This document shows, piece after piece, positions 22,501 through 33,684 of a DNA stretch of 64,000 nt. Under the pieces are notes generated by a model, which saw only the letters and a list, made by a program, of their open reading frames with translations, had not been told where the DNA came from and did no database searches. Within the stretch, counting starts at the first letter, position 1. Each line of letters opens with the position of its first letter. Origin of the DNA: Diabrotica undecimpunctata (taxonomy: Eukaryota > Arthropoda > Insecta > Coleoptera > Chrysomelidae); the NCBI RefSeq assembly GCF_040954645.1, contig NC_092803.1:63264984-63328983 (forward strand). The letters are read 5' to 3'. Both the position numbers and the translations under genes were made by a program.

Positions 22501-23575
22501 CAACTCTAACTTTGTAATATCGATCTGTCAGAAAATCATCTATCCAACGAAGTAATCTACCGCGAACTCCGAAATGTTCTAGCTTATGTAGAAGTCTGCG
22601 ATTAGGTACACGGTCAAAGGCTTTAGAGAAATCTAGATAAACAACGTCGACCGGCTACGAACTGTTAAGAAATGACGTCCAGTCTTTAACACAATGTAAG
22701 AGATTGGTTAGAGTAGAGCGACCAGAGACAAATCCATGTTGTTGTGTTGGAATAACATGTTCCTGGAGAAGGAATTTGGTCATCTCCTTGGAGATAATGG
22801 CTTTCATAACTTTGGCAACTACTGGCAGCAAGCTAATCGGACGATAATTGTTGGGGTCGAGTTTGTTGCCCTTTTTAAAAATAGGGGTAACGGAAGCTAA
22901 TTTCCAACTAGGGGGTAAGGAGTTCTGGATGAAAGAAGTTTGCATAATTAACGTTAAGGGTATTGCAAGCGTGTCTGCGCACCTTTTTAACAGTTTTGGT
23001 GTTAAAACAATCTAAACCAGGTGAAGCGGCTGTGCAAAGTTTAATTAAGTGTTGTTTGACATGATCCACTGTGAATTCAACTGGCTGTAAGGATGCGCCG
23101 ACACGATTACAGTTAATAGCAGGTAGATAACCATCATTCGATTCTTTAGTAAAAACCTGTGAAAATGCTAAAGAGAGTTTCGGATGATTCCTTGTCAGAA
23201 GAACATACAGTCTGGTTGGATTTTTGAAGTAAAAGAATGGAAACTTTAGACGTCATGAAGGAACGTATGTATTTGTAAACTTTTTTAATGCTACCGCTTT
23301 TGATAAGATTTGCTTCAAAATTTTGTCTTAGGGTTTTTAGAGATAAGACCTGGTCGTACAACTGGAGATCCTCTAGTTACTGATGTTTGTTCTTTTAAGT
23401 ACTCTTCATTTGGCCAAGTATTCTACAAAATTAACCATACAGGTAATTATGAATCGTTGCCAAAAAGTTCTACCTCCAAAAACAAAAAAAGTGTTATTCC
23501 TCCATTATACACGTCAGAGCCAAAAATACAGTTCAAAAATTATGGCATAAAAACGTCTTATTTATCTTTATAAGG
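19560..23575 (+). pseudogene. DDE-type transposase of the 5-kb transposon, split
   Basis: A basic N-terminal domain (MVRKQVDIIDD from 19890, then RKRTQTRRARRENKK) precedes IPKMKSHY with STNKLYLEPV, DQCDLCISHG (20816-20860), and the core TVYNMATKDVICYLWDEAQGG with LEANIFATLQL. Then come EFIIYSDSCGYQNKNLIPS (likely catalytic Asp) and DSVHSTIERRLKNRDIYV to MNFSDFKGFKD at 21450. The C-terminus resumes after the LINE at 23341 with IRPGRTTGDPLVTDVC and FGQVFYKINHTGNYESLP. Frameshifts near 20210 and 21130 and several stops disable it. A 22-bp block near 20214 is tandemly repeated at 20264. Confidence 0.75.
21457..23345 (-). pseudogene. CR1/jockey-type LINE, 5'-truncated
   Basis: Non-LTR retrotransposon on the minus strand, inserted in the transposase of the 5-kb element. 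Its 3' tail is an (AAT)n tract (TTATTATTATT on the plus strand, 21464-21482). The open pieces in order encode a linker (SIKKVYKYIRSF), then IFKKGNKLDPNNYRPISLLP, VDVVYLDFSKAFDRVPNRRL, SGVPQGSVLGSLLFTVYTSD, FYTDDTQKY (catalytic DD kept), and the C-terminal LRRQRGDLITTFKIL. The endonuclease domain is absent, so it is 5'-truncated. Stops and frameshifts near 22650 and 22040 inactivate it. The CR1-like clade is judged from the LRRxRGDLI terminus. Confidence 0.85.
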
Positions 23576-23642
23576 TTTTTCTGACCTCCTGGAAAATTTT
23601 TATATTTTCACATACGGGGTCTTGCACTTTCACCGACGTAAT

Positions 23643-25559
23643 ATAGATTTAGAGATGCATATTACTTTATCAATATAAATAAAAAAGTTATAGCCGTTTA
23701 TAGTTAAATTTTTTATTAAAAAGTTAACAAGTGGTAAGTTCTAGTATAAAAAAGGAACATCGAAATCCGTAAACAAAAACCACAAATACAGTTAACAGCT
23801 CCTTCCGCCTCTAACGATCCCGCGAATTTAAAAACCCGCCAATTTTAAGGACCACATTTTGAAGCTTTGGGAACGATTCCATTGAAAGGCATTTTTTTTT
23901 TAATTTTGCACATTAAAACTTTAAAGTATATTCTTTTAAATGAGGCTAATAAGATCTTTTAATTGTTTTAAACAAAGATGCTATCAAATAAAAAAAGGAA
24001 CTAACTCGTCCCTAATTGTTCTAAGACAAATTTCTTTTCTTTTAAACCTGTAAAAAAATCAGGCTTTACAAATGTAAAAAAAATGATTTTTCTGTATTTT
24101 TTTGAAATTATATTTTTTTTGTTTGCGGTTATATTATTTGTGAGTTAATGCTTCACGCTGTAGATATATTATACAAATAAAACACAAATGTAAACAATTG
24201 GGCAATTTAATAAAACTAATCATATTAATTACACAATAGTAGATTGTATTTGGAATTGTAGGGCTTTATGTTATTAAATTCGTTCACATATAGACCAAAG
24301 TTGAAATGTTGGCATTTAATTTTAATGAATATATTCCAGTAAATACGGTGGTTTATTTATTGTTAAACTAGTACTGTTTTAAGTTTTGTGATTCTAAGAT
24401 GTTTACAATATCTACCTATTGAAACTAGGGCTCATGCATTCTAGCTGGCGAATGCTGGAGCTGACTAAACAACTAAATATGTAAAGGTTTAGGTTTATAG
24501 ATTAAATTTGTCAGATTCGCAGATTTTAGTTGTCAACCTATCAGTTTCTTTATAATGTCTGCCATAGCTGTAGGTAATACGTAAGAAATAAATATAAATT
24601 TCAGACCATCACGTATAAACTCCCAATATTATGCCTTATTTTTTGAAAATTTGCTAGAATTATAAGCTTTATTAATTATAACATTAAAAGACTGATATTT
24701 AAAATTGTTACCTATTAAAATTAAATAAACATCATAAAAATCTAATTGCAATATAAATTTTATGGTTCTGGTTTAAATATTTAATTTCAATAAATATTTG
24801 ATTTAAATATTTATTTTCGCACATCGAAATTGTTTTGGTTTAAATAAAATATTGAAAGCAATATTTCAAAATAAAAGAGAACTGTTAAAAAATACAACTT
24901 TTCAGAAGGAATCAAAAATAAAAATGAGTATTTATTCAACAAAGTCTTAATACTTGTCTGTAATAACCACTAGAATAAATTAAGGAATCTGAAGCATTAT
25001 GCTTTCAATATGAACCGATGACGCCGCTAGCCCAAAATTCACAACAATCGGTTATTTTTAGGATGCATTAACGCTTTTGGATCTCATCTCCATTAATATC
25101 TGGCAAATATTAAATAAAATTAGTCATCCGAAATCACGCACCAAAAGTAGAGAAATGTAGCCGAAATCACGTGCCCAACATGGATTTTAAAAAATTTTAA
25201 ATTCGATCATTGGCGGTGCATAAGAAAATAAAATATGTTTCTTTGCTGACCACTATAGATTGTAACAATAGAATATTATTATTCTGCCTACATATATTAA
25301 TAAAAATAATACATTAAATTTAGTTTATAAAATAAGTTTACAAAATATTATGTCGACGAGCGGATGAGCAAAAAAATCTAAAGACGTAAAAGACTCAAAT
25401 TAGTATATTCTTTTTATTTTGAAAAAAATATTCGATTATTTACGTCCGTCAATAAAAACAGTACTAGCAACCGCATATACTTGTTTGGTGTCTATTTACA
25501 AAATGATTGGTCTGTATGTTCTGAAAATATGTCAAAACGTTTTTATTGGGAAGAAGTTG
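23643..25559. other. no gene recognised
   Basis: Nearly 2 kb of AT-rich sequence with stops on both strands and no recognisable element. A GC-richer patch at about 23800-23870 has no coding potential. Confidence 0.4.
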
Positions 25560-26800
25560 TACATCAAGTCATGCATTACATAAAAAAAGTTGTAGGAGTA
25601 ACTACCATCTCAATAAGAACTTAGAATTCACGTATGAAGTAGAACGGAGAAGCCGAATTCTAAGAAGGAGAAAGTGGGTAATAGAACATACATACACCTT
25701 CCCACAAACAGCTAATCAAAAACAGCTAAAAAGACACTAAAAGAGAAAGCTATCGTACACTTAACAAACCTAATCAACTGCATTCTTAGATTAAGGCACT
25801 TCCCTAACAGATCAAAAAGCCAAGGCTTTAGCCAGGTTAAAAGATGAGTCCAAAATGAGTACAATACCTAAAGCGCAATTCGCGTTCAGAAGTAAACATT
25901 ACTGTGAACTGTAGGTGCTTAGACTAGCTGAAAATATCTCTTAAGAGTTCTTTGAGAGGAAGTATGCAGCAGCTGCTTTTTTCGATGTCAACAAAGCCTT
26001 TGACAGAGTCTGGCACGAAGGCTGCCGTATAAACTGAACAAATTTGGGGATCGTAAAGCGTCTGACGTCTTGTCGCACCTGCCCAATAGAAGTCCAGAGT
26101 TCAGATAGGGTGAATCCTATCCAAGGCCGGAGTACCGCAGGGAGCTGTAATATTGTCGTACTTGTAGAAAATTTTTACGGCAAATACCCCAACCAAATCC
26201 AGATTAATGCTGAGCCTGTACGCTGACCATACTCCAATAGCAGATAGCAGCAAAGATCCCGACCTGTAACGAGATACTTACAAAGAGCACTTAAGCTTAT
26301 GCAATCCTGGTATGCAAGGTAGAAAATCATGGTCAACCTGGAGAAAACATAGGCCGTTATGTAACAAAAAAGAAAAGGACAACCTTATAGGATACTAACC
26401 CTTTTTAATACTCCCATTATGTTAAATAAATAAAAAAATTACATTTACCAAGCATCTTAAACACTTAGGCTTAAAAAAAAGATCGAAATGGCAAATGCTA
26501 TAATTCTGCTAAACCTCATTGGAAGAAAATTCAGACCAGACAAAACTTCATGATTAGGGAGGCTCTGAATCTTCTGAAATCTTCAACAATTTTGGGAACC
26601 ATCCAAACCGAGCACTAAGGCAGACTACAATCCAAACACAAGGACGGTAGGTAGATGACCCAGACAACAGATTGCTGGATACAAATAGCACCCAGAGCAC
26701 GAACGATTAACGTGCTAGTAACATGACACCATAACGCCGCGATAACAGAAGGTTAAAAAAAACACAAAAAACAAAAAAAAAAATATAAAAAGGCAGAAGA
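25560..26800 (+). pseudogene. jockey-type LINE reverse transcriptase remnant
   Basis: Heavily decayed plus-strand LINE. Recognisable pieces: RRRKWVIEHTYTFPQ (25640-25700, the region before the RT), KEKAIVHLTNLINCILRLRHFPN (25742), and AAFFDVNKAFDRVWHEG (25970, matching the FDVxxAFDRVWH box). A VRQGES-type segment follows near 26100, and the NCEKT-like and KHLKHLGL pieces stand in for the C-terminal palm. The element ends in an A-rich stretch (about 26757-26800), consistent with a poly(A) tail. No frame longer than about 65 codons survives, and the YADD box has been lost. Confidence 0.65.
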
Positions 26801-28282
26801 TCACTACACCAAAAAAATATCCTTTAGCCACTCCAAATTATTTTTAATTTATATCTTTTATTTAGTTATGTTTATTTTCTTTTACTAACAGAACTATTTG
26901 CACCAAAAAATTAAAAACACAAAAACATATAGATAGGATGTGTGAGGGTCGTTTACACCTGGGAATATACTCCCCGTCCATTACGTTACTGTTTTCTATT
27001 ACCTATTATTTAATCTTCATCTTAATTAATAACCTTATGTTCACTTCAATAATCCTCGAAATTACAGATTAAGTGAAAACTAAAGTCTTTTCACATATTT
27101 ACATAAATATTACGGATATAAAAGGATCGTGAGGATTTGTAAAAAACCGCTCAGGCTTTGCAAAATAAGTCAAAAGACCTTAGACACGAAAACTAAACGC
27201 CGAGGTTATGTGCGTCAAGCATGGGCCTGGTGGCCAGATCTATCGGGTGCTTAGCCGGCGAGAGAATAAAATTTATTTGCCAATTATTCGTAAATCGCAC
27301 AATGAGGAGAGGTATTGGCATATCTTGGACGTCAGATAGGTACCACTTCATGACGAAATGTGACCAGTTTGATCTTCAGACATCTGGGTCCCACTATTCA
27401 ATGAAACACACATGTCCCTAGGAGCTGGATTTTACGCGCGTATATGTGTATGTGAGCGGGAGGCAAAATATATCTGCTGCCTCATTTCCAACTAAATGGT
27501 CAAGTTTATACACCCGTACCATAAAAAAATTTTTGAACATTTTGTGGAGTCTGATTTTCTGTCGTTTATATGTTTGTTCAAAGAATTTCTTTTTAAGTGT
27601 TAAAACTTAAAAAAAAAATTGTATTTTTGTGCCAATGGTATCCCTCTTTACTAGTGATACTTTATAAACTTAACCACAGCTCTAAGGATGGCTTTGGTGG
27701 CCAAAAGCGCTCAGCTAGGAGTTAAAAAATTTTCACAAGTTAAAATCACTTTTTCATTCTTTTCATTCATCATAACTCTTAAGTTAATAGAATAGAAAAG
27801 TCAATGTACTAGATTACCAATGAGAAAGTGGGTTAAATTATTACTGCAAATATTTTCGACTAGATCTTACGTAACATGTCAACCGTTCTTGGAACAGATA
27901 TCGAAAAGTACCATAAGACATAAACCTCATAATAAAAATTCGACTAATAATAAATATTCTCTTCTAATAACTGTTTAGGTCTACTGTGAATTTGTGCAGG
28001 TTATCCATATAAGATATATTCAAGTACCATGTACCCAGTATTCGGCAAATATGAAGAATCAATGGCGCGCATTTATGATAGTTCGAGCACGCCTACCGGT
28101 AGATACAATTGGTACATAGGGTACTTAGAACATTGTGAAAGCGTGGCTTGCATATTTTGAGACATAAAATAAATGTGTAATTCTATAGAATAAAATAAAA
28201 ATCATTATTTCCATGTAATATATTTTCAACCAAAATTACTCTAATAATTTTATTTTTTAGCTTAACTTACACCCTACTTACC
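26801..28282. other. no gene recognised
   Basis: Contains an open frame of 66 codons at 27221-27421 with no recognised domain, and a GC-richer patch at 27180-27450. No element ends identified. Confidence 0.35.
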
Positions 28283-28639
28283 TTAACCGGTTCACTATCC
28301 ACAGACCACATACGGTCTGTGGACTAAAAGCACTAGCAGTTCACAGACCATATGTCTGTCCGTCGATACAATTTTCAGGTTGTTTATAAAAGTGGACGTG
28401 GGGAAAATGGCCTTTACAAGACGTGGACTTGACAGAACATATCCCATATACTATAAATAGTGTTGGGATAAAGAGAAAAAATGTGTAATTTTATCGTAAT
28501 TGCGATAAAATGTAATATCGAAACTAATCACCTATATTTTAATGCGTTTTCACTAAACTCTAAACTTCAACTAACTAAGCTAAATAATGGATATGTAATA
28601 TAAAATAATATACAATATAATGAAAAGTAAATATTTATT

Positions 28640-31159
28640 AAAAAAGAAAAAGTATCGAAAAAAAAGTTACATGTTCAATGTATTTTTTGGAAACATTGTA
28701 GACAATAAGGTTTGGTACAGATGTTGCATATTTGTGAAACACTTTTGGCTTTATTAACGGCAGCTGCTGATGTTTCTCCTTTTTAACGAAATTCATTATA
28801 GCATCCGGCACACAATTTTTCCATCTTTTTTATCCAGCGGTTTAGGAAAATGCTGTATTTTTGACCTGAACAGCGTAGTTTAAGCAGGTGTCTAGACAAT
28901 GTTCATACCCAAAAGATTTTTCACAATACTCATTTGGGCCTGCAATATTGTTCATTTATTTTGCGGGTTCAGTTTATTATTAAACAAATAAACTGTATTT
29001 ATGATACCCACTCCAAACAGAATATTGACAGCATCTTTTTTGTACCAGGTCAAGATCTTGCAAATTGGTGAATAGTAGCTAGCTAGAGATATGCCGATGA
29101 TATTGCTCTCATAACAGACAACTTAGGAGAAGCCAGAGTTATGCTACAACAACTACAGCAAGTAACCCAGAAAGTCAGTTTAAAAATAAACCATAGAAAA
29201 ACAAAAATGATGACCAATCTCGTCCCCAATGAGCTAATAGAAATCGAAACGTCGCCCATAGAACTTGTGGAAAAATATGTGTATTTGGGTCACGAAATAA
29301 GGTTAACGCGAGATAACCAAACATGCGAGCTACTCAGAAGAATAAGTCTGGGTTGGGCTGCATTCGGAAAAATGAGAGACGTATTTAAAACAAATATACC
29401 GATCCATTTAAAAAGAAAAGCTTTTAACCAGTGCGTTCTACCAGTCCTCACATACGGAGCAGCAACCTTAACTTTCACAAAAACATCAGCCGAAAAATTG
29501 AGAAGGACACAAAGAAAGATGAAGAGATCAATGCTTGGAATAAGCTTAAGAAGTAGAATAAGAAACGAGGAAGTTCGTAGACGAACCGGAGTGGAAGACA
29601 TTATCGAACATATTACAAGGCAAAAATGGAGATGGGCAGGACATGTAGCAAGAATGAAAGACGACAGTTGGACAAAAAATTGCTTGAGTGGAGACCACGG
29701 GCTGACAAGCGAAGCCGAGGAAGACCCCCAACGCGATGGACCGACGACCTCAAAAGAATCGTGACCAATTGGATAGCAGAGGCGCAGAACAGAAGCAGAT
29801 GGAAAAGTGTAGAGGAGGCCTATGTTCAACAATGGACAACTCAGGGCTGATGATGATGAGCTAGCTAATTCGTCAGAAAGATCTATACCTTTTTTTCGAT
29901 TATTGTATTCCAATATCATATTAGGCTTTGGACGCAGATTTCGACGTCCCTCTTGTACTTTTATTTTGGGATCTTCACATTATTTTTTTGTGTAGCAATT
30001 TTCTCTTCTCGTTTTAGTTTCTTGTGTTTGACCAATAAGAGTAAGTTTTTACGATTCAATGATCCAATGACCTACAAAGATCAGTTTTGCGTTGAAGCAA
30101 GTATTTAGTTAATGGAGCACTGGTATATCAATTATCTGCAACAATTATTTTCCGTTGGTCTAAAAGTTCTTCACAAAGCTCGACAATTACGCTTCCAGGT
30201 TTATCAAGATTGGAGATTTGAGGATCTTGGCCAGAATAAACTTTATATTTCCAAACATATCCACCATCAGTAGTGGCTTTGTAAATTTTTAGTCCATACT
30301 GGTGAGTTTTGTTTGAATTATACTCTTCCCTTTAAGTCGCCTCTGAAAAAGAACATGGATTCATCCACAATAACAGAATCATTTGGCGAAAAAATTGTTT
30401 TGCCGTTTCTCATTACAATGTCGATAAGTCATTGGATTTTCCACAAGCAATTATTGGTATCTCTTTCAATTGTATTGTCGACAAAATTTCAGCAGCGTAA
30501 AATTGTGACGAAGCGATTGTAGGACATTTGAATCTGGTGCAACAACGGATGATAAAAATAGAATCTTTTTTCCAGTAGCATTCTAATTTATCGAATTTGA
30601 TTATACCAGTCAGCAAGTAAACGCCCAAAAACTTTTCCATTTCTTCATTGTTTACTGGTTTACAGCGACTCAAACGACCTCTAGAATGATTTGCAATAAG
30701 TTGTTCAGCGTGTAGGTTGCTTTGTTCTATCACCAACTCAAAGAAATAATCAGCAACTAAAAGACGAAATATTGCACACACATCTGCATTTTCTGGCATG
30801 TTTTCAGTATGTATATAATTTTCTGAGATACTAAAAATTTGGCGACCTAACGGCTAAATGTCGTAATGTCGTATAATGCCAGTTCTTAGAGCTGTATTTA
30901 CTTCAATGTTTCTGTTGTCGTCAGAATCGGAATCATCCATACGTTGTTCAATCGCATGCTGAACGTTCATGCTTTCAATCATTACCTGATTATCTCGTAG
31001 ACTTGAACGGTCAGATGACACATCGCCATGAATAAAATCGGGATCTGCTACGCTGTTATCATCATTTAAATCACTACGTTCGTCGGTTACATTTTCTTCA
31101 TCCGACGAATTTGACTGACCATATTGTTCATTATCACTCTCTTCTAACATTCTCCGCAA
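28640..31159 (-). pseudogene. piggyBac transposase pseudogene 3, split
   Basis: The N-terminus is an acidic region from ATG 31159 (MRRMLEESDNEQ, DDNSVADPDF). Next comes KFLGVYLLTGIIKFDKLECYW (30413-30799). The core has NDSVIVDESMFFFRGDLK (first Asp) and KIIVADN-stop-YTSAPL (second Asp; the usual Trp codon is now a TGA stop at about 30130). After that, VILEYNNRKKGIDLSDEL at 29880 contains the third Asp. Beyond the inserted LINE come HSPICKILTWYKKDAVNILF and a C-terminal zinc finger (CNICTKPYCLQCFQKIH, about 28690-28730). Several frameshifts. Overall a PGBD4-like architecture. Confidence 0.8.
29075..29850 (+). pseudogene. RTE-type LINE 3' fragment
   Basis: A 5'-truncated non-LTR element inserted in piggyBac 3, opposite in strand. 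It begins at the catalytic box RYADDIALITDN (about 29085), continues through INHRKTKMMTN, VYLGHEIRLTRDNQT and CVLPVLTYGAATL to KWRWAGHVARMKDD. After one frameshift at about 29690 it resumes in another frame with RGRPPTRWTDDLKRI and EEAYVQQW, ending at the TGA at about 29848. Only the C-terminal palm and thumb part is present. Short 3' end GCTGATGATGATGA as in related insect copies. Most of it (207 codons from 29141) is still open, so the insertion is fairly recent. Confidence 0.88.
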
Positions 31160-31673
31160 CTCTTCTTCCGTAAAGTCTCGTCTCTCACTTATATTACAGC
31201 AACAATTTCAATTTACATAAAGCACAAAAAATACAAACACGTCTGTTTTATTCTGATTTTCGACTAATGTCATTTGTCAATCAAATAGCTAATTTCACGT
31301 ATTTTGTTGTCTAAGAACATAAACAAGAGCTAAGTTTACTGTAATTAATGAGTTGCCTATGCCATTTCTTATTTGATCCAGGGAAAAAATGGATAACATG
31401 AGGAAAGTACGCCATACCATATAATGTCTGTGGACTTACGAGACAACTTTTGGTCATTTTTATTCTATAGAGTCCACAGTCCATATGTGGTATGCTTTAA
31501 AACAAATATCTTTTAATTACATATTTATAAATTTAACAACATTATTTATTTATTTATATCCAGAAGATATCACTTTTTCGAAAAACATTACTGGACTTAT
31601 GAGCAAAAAAAGTGACTCGCCTGTTGAATACCAAAATTATATTTTCAAGGAGTATTAAGATAAACTAATACAA

Positions 31674-31678
<5 letters not shown>

Positions 31679-31764
<86 letters not shown>
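31679..31764. repeat. (TA)n microsatellite
   Basis: TA dinucleotide tract of about 43 units. Confidence 0.98.
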
Positions 31765-31765
<1 letters not shown>

Positions 31766-31809
31766 GTTGAAATTATCGGGTAAAGTGGTCTCTAATGAAA
31801 ATCTTTCTT

Positions 31810-31870
31810 TTTTCCAAGATACTCAGTATTTCGCTATTTATTTGATAGCTTCCTCAGGAGTAAATTGAAA
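31810..31870 (-). ncRNA. hammerhead-like motif, stem I degenerate
   Basis: Minus strand: CUGAGGA (31857-31851), a bulged A, stem II GCUAU-CAAAUAA-AUAGC, GAAA (31832-31829), stem III AUAC-UGA-GUAU, then C17 at 31818. All core positions fit the consensus, but stem I does not pair next to the core (upstream CUC against downstream UUGG). It is either a decayed copy or a coincidence helped by AT-rich context. Confidence 0.45.
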
Positions 31871-32956
31871 CAATACATTTAAAAACACTCACAGAAATTA
31901 AAAGATTTCGCAAATAAAAACTGACATTGAAGTATTTGAAATATTGAATGTCAAGATTAAATTGTCTTAAGCACGTTCGTTACAGCAATATGCTAAAGAT
32001 TTAAAATTACTTTAAATGTAAAAATAAAAATACCACTAAAAGAAACGTTAGAAGAATGATATTTCTTTGATGAACTATTAAGGTTAGTTGTTATTAAGGT
32101 GCATATGTGCAGTTCCATCTTATCACATCAATAACACACTAAACATTTTTAATTCATTTAATAAACATCTTCAGTTTACAATTGAAATTAAGGAAGATTT
32201 TAGTATACATTTTTTGACACAAGAGTAATAAGATCAAATGACAATATTTTTACATTGGATTAGTACCAAAAGCCGACAGCATCAGGCAGGTATATCAATT
32301 TCTATTTAAATCATACCACCCGTCAAAAATATAATACCGTACTAGGTATGAAAAACAGAATAATGTCCATTGTTGATGACAACTTTTTACAAAAAATCTG
32401 GACATAATATACAAAATTTTTCGTAGCAACGGATATGCTAAACAAATTAAAAAAAAAAACTGATTTACAGCACTAATTTCTATGACGGTCCCGTCCATAA
32501 TTCTAACAACAAATCAATCAAATATAAAAAAACTCCCCTTTATTAATGGTCTAACTTATTCTGTCATATCCATATTAAAAATGTTCCTAACATTAGTATA
32601 GTAGTATTACGTACAATTCAATTTACCTGGTCCTAGATGTGACCAACATAAAAGGCAATAATCATATATCTAAGCTAATCAATCATAAATACACCTTTTA
32701 GACCACACTCCATACGACAAAGAGTAACATGGGCTGCCTAATGCATACGTCATTCTCTTAAACATGACCTTTACCTCCATCGGTAATTTTACATCCTTCA
32801 TATCCAAAATTCAAAAGCAACATTTTTAAATCCCAACATTTGGATTGCTGTTATCATTTTAACATCACTAAAGCTTTTGAATCGTTTGGCTACAGTAATA
32901 ATATGTATAACCAACACTGTTTCATGGTGCATTGACATTCTTTTTTCGACACCGTT

Positions 32957-33541
32957 TGAGTGGGAGCCTTATAACTGGCTCCCTATATTCGAGGGTTGGA
33001 AATCTTTTGATTCCAAGCCTTACTTCAAAGGACTTGTGAATGGATGTATCTCCATAGGTTTGGTTCTTCAGTGACCGTTGAAGGATAAGGATTGTTAATG
33101 TGAGCAAATATAGCTCCAGAGAAATAAAATCACCTTTAGTTTATCGATTTATAATTAACTTATTTTTAGAGTAGACAAGCCTCAACACGGCTCTAGCTGA
33201 CTATACAGTATCAAATAATTCTTTCTTTATCACACGTAAAAGAGAAAACCGTATTTATGAGAAAAAAATGCCCGATTTCGGCGTAGAGAAATATTTTGTA
33301 TGTGAATTGAGAGTGTTTTTAAATGCACATGCCTCAAGGGCAATGCTTGAGAACGAACTAAAATAATACTTGGTGCGTAAAAGTGTAGATTACCCCTCTT
33401 GTATTTAGGTGTGAAAACTATTTAAGAGGCTGTGGCGCCAATAAGTCGGCTGTGACTATTTTACTTATTCTACACTAAGAAAAGTGTAAAGAACTATATT
33501 TTTATTTTATATTTTAAAATGATATGTTCATTTCTGGAACA
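32957..33541 (-). repeat. BEL 3' LTR
   Basis: 585 bp, bounded TGAGTGGGAG at the low-coordinate end and CTGGAACA at the high end on the plus strand. Nearly identical to 39747-40331. Confidence 0.95.
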
Positions 33542-33684
33542 TAGACTGCCCGCGTTGAAGTATTTACTTCAAAAGGAAAGAAAGAGTGATTTGAGAAAGT
33601 AAGCAAACTTAACTTAAATGTAATCTAAGAAATAACTATTCCTAAACTAGAGTAATAGATATAAATGTGACAAAATTTAAAATT

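Larger units (their letters stand above)
18674..23638 (+). mobile_element. 5-kb DNA transposon, TIRs and TAAT duplication
   Basis: The left terminus CGTCGGTAAAAGTGCAAG (18674) and the right terminus, whose reverse complement is CGTCGGTGAAAGTGCAAG (ending 23638), form TIRs of about 28 bp. TAAT flanks both sides (18670-18673 and 23639-23642), a 4-bp target duplication. A subterminal copy of the TIR core lies near 18886. The element encodes a broken DDE-type protein in the plus orientation and has two later insertions: a ribozyme-bearing segment (19156-19433) and a CR1-like LINE (about 21460-23345). A 4-bp duplication would suit the Sola superfamily, but that assignment is inference. Confidence 0.8.
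28283..31500 (-). mobile_element. piggyBac-like transposon 3 with nested LINE
   Basis: TTAA lies at both ends (28283-28286 and 31497-31500). The termini share ACCACATA(C/T)GG with CTGTGGACT a short distance inside, in inverted orientation, and the left end contains the perfect hairpin CCACAGACC-ACATAC-GGTCTGTGG. The transposase reads on the minus strand and is interrupted by an RTE-type LINE at about 29075-29850. Confidence 0.75.
31501..32951. other. no protein gene; (TA)n tract and ribozyme-like motif
   Basis: Between piggyBac 3 and the BEL element. Holds a long TA tract and, 50 bp after it, a minus-strand hammerhead-like motif. Small open frames at 32295 and 32877 have no domain. Confidence 0.4.

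Noticed and set aside
29840..29885. CTGATGATGATGAG followed by GAAA
   Set aside because: This is the normal end of the RTE-type LINE; no stems form.
29290..29919. 209-codon minus-strand open frame
   Set aside because: Mostly antisense to the RTE-type LINE; only its first 20 or so residues (EYNNRKKGIDLSDEL) are real piggyBac coding sequence.
32140..32200. CTGAAGATG-like motif on the minus strand downstream of the 31.8-kb ribozyme motif
   Set aside because: No GAAA box within stem II distance.
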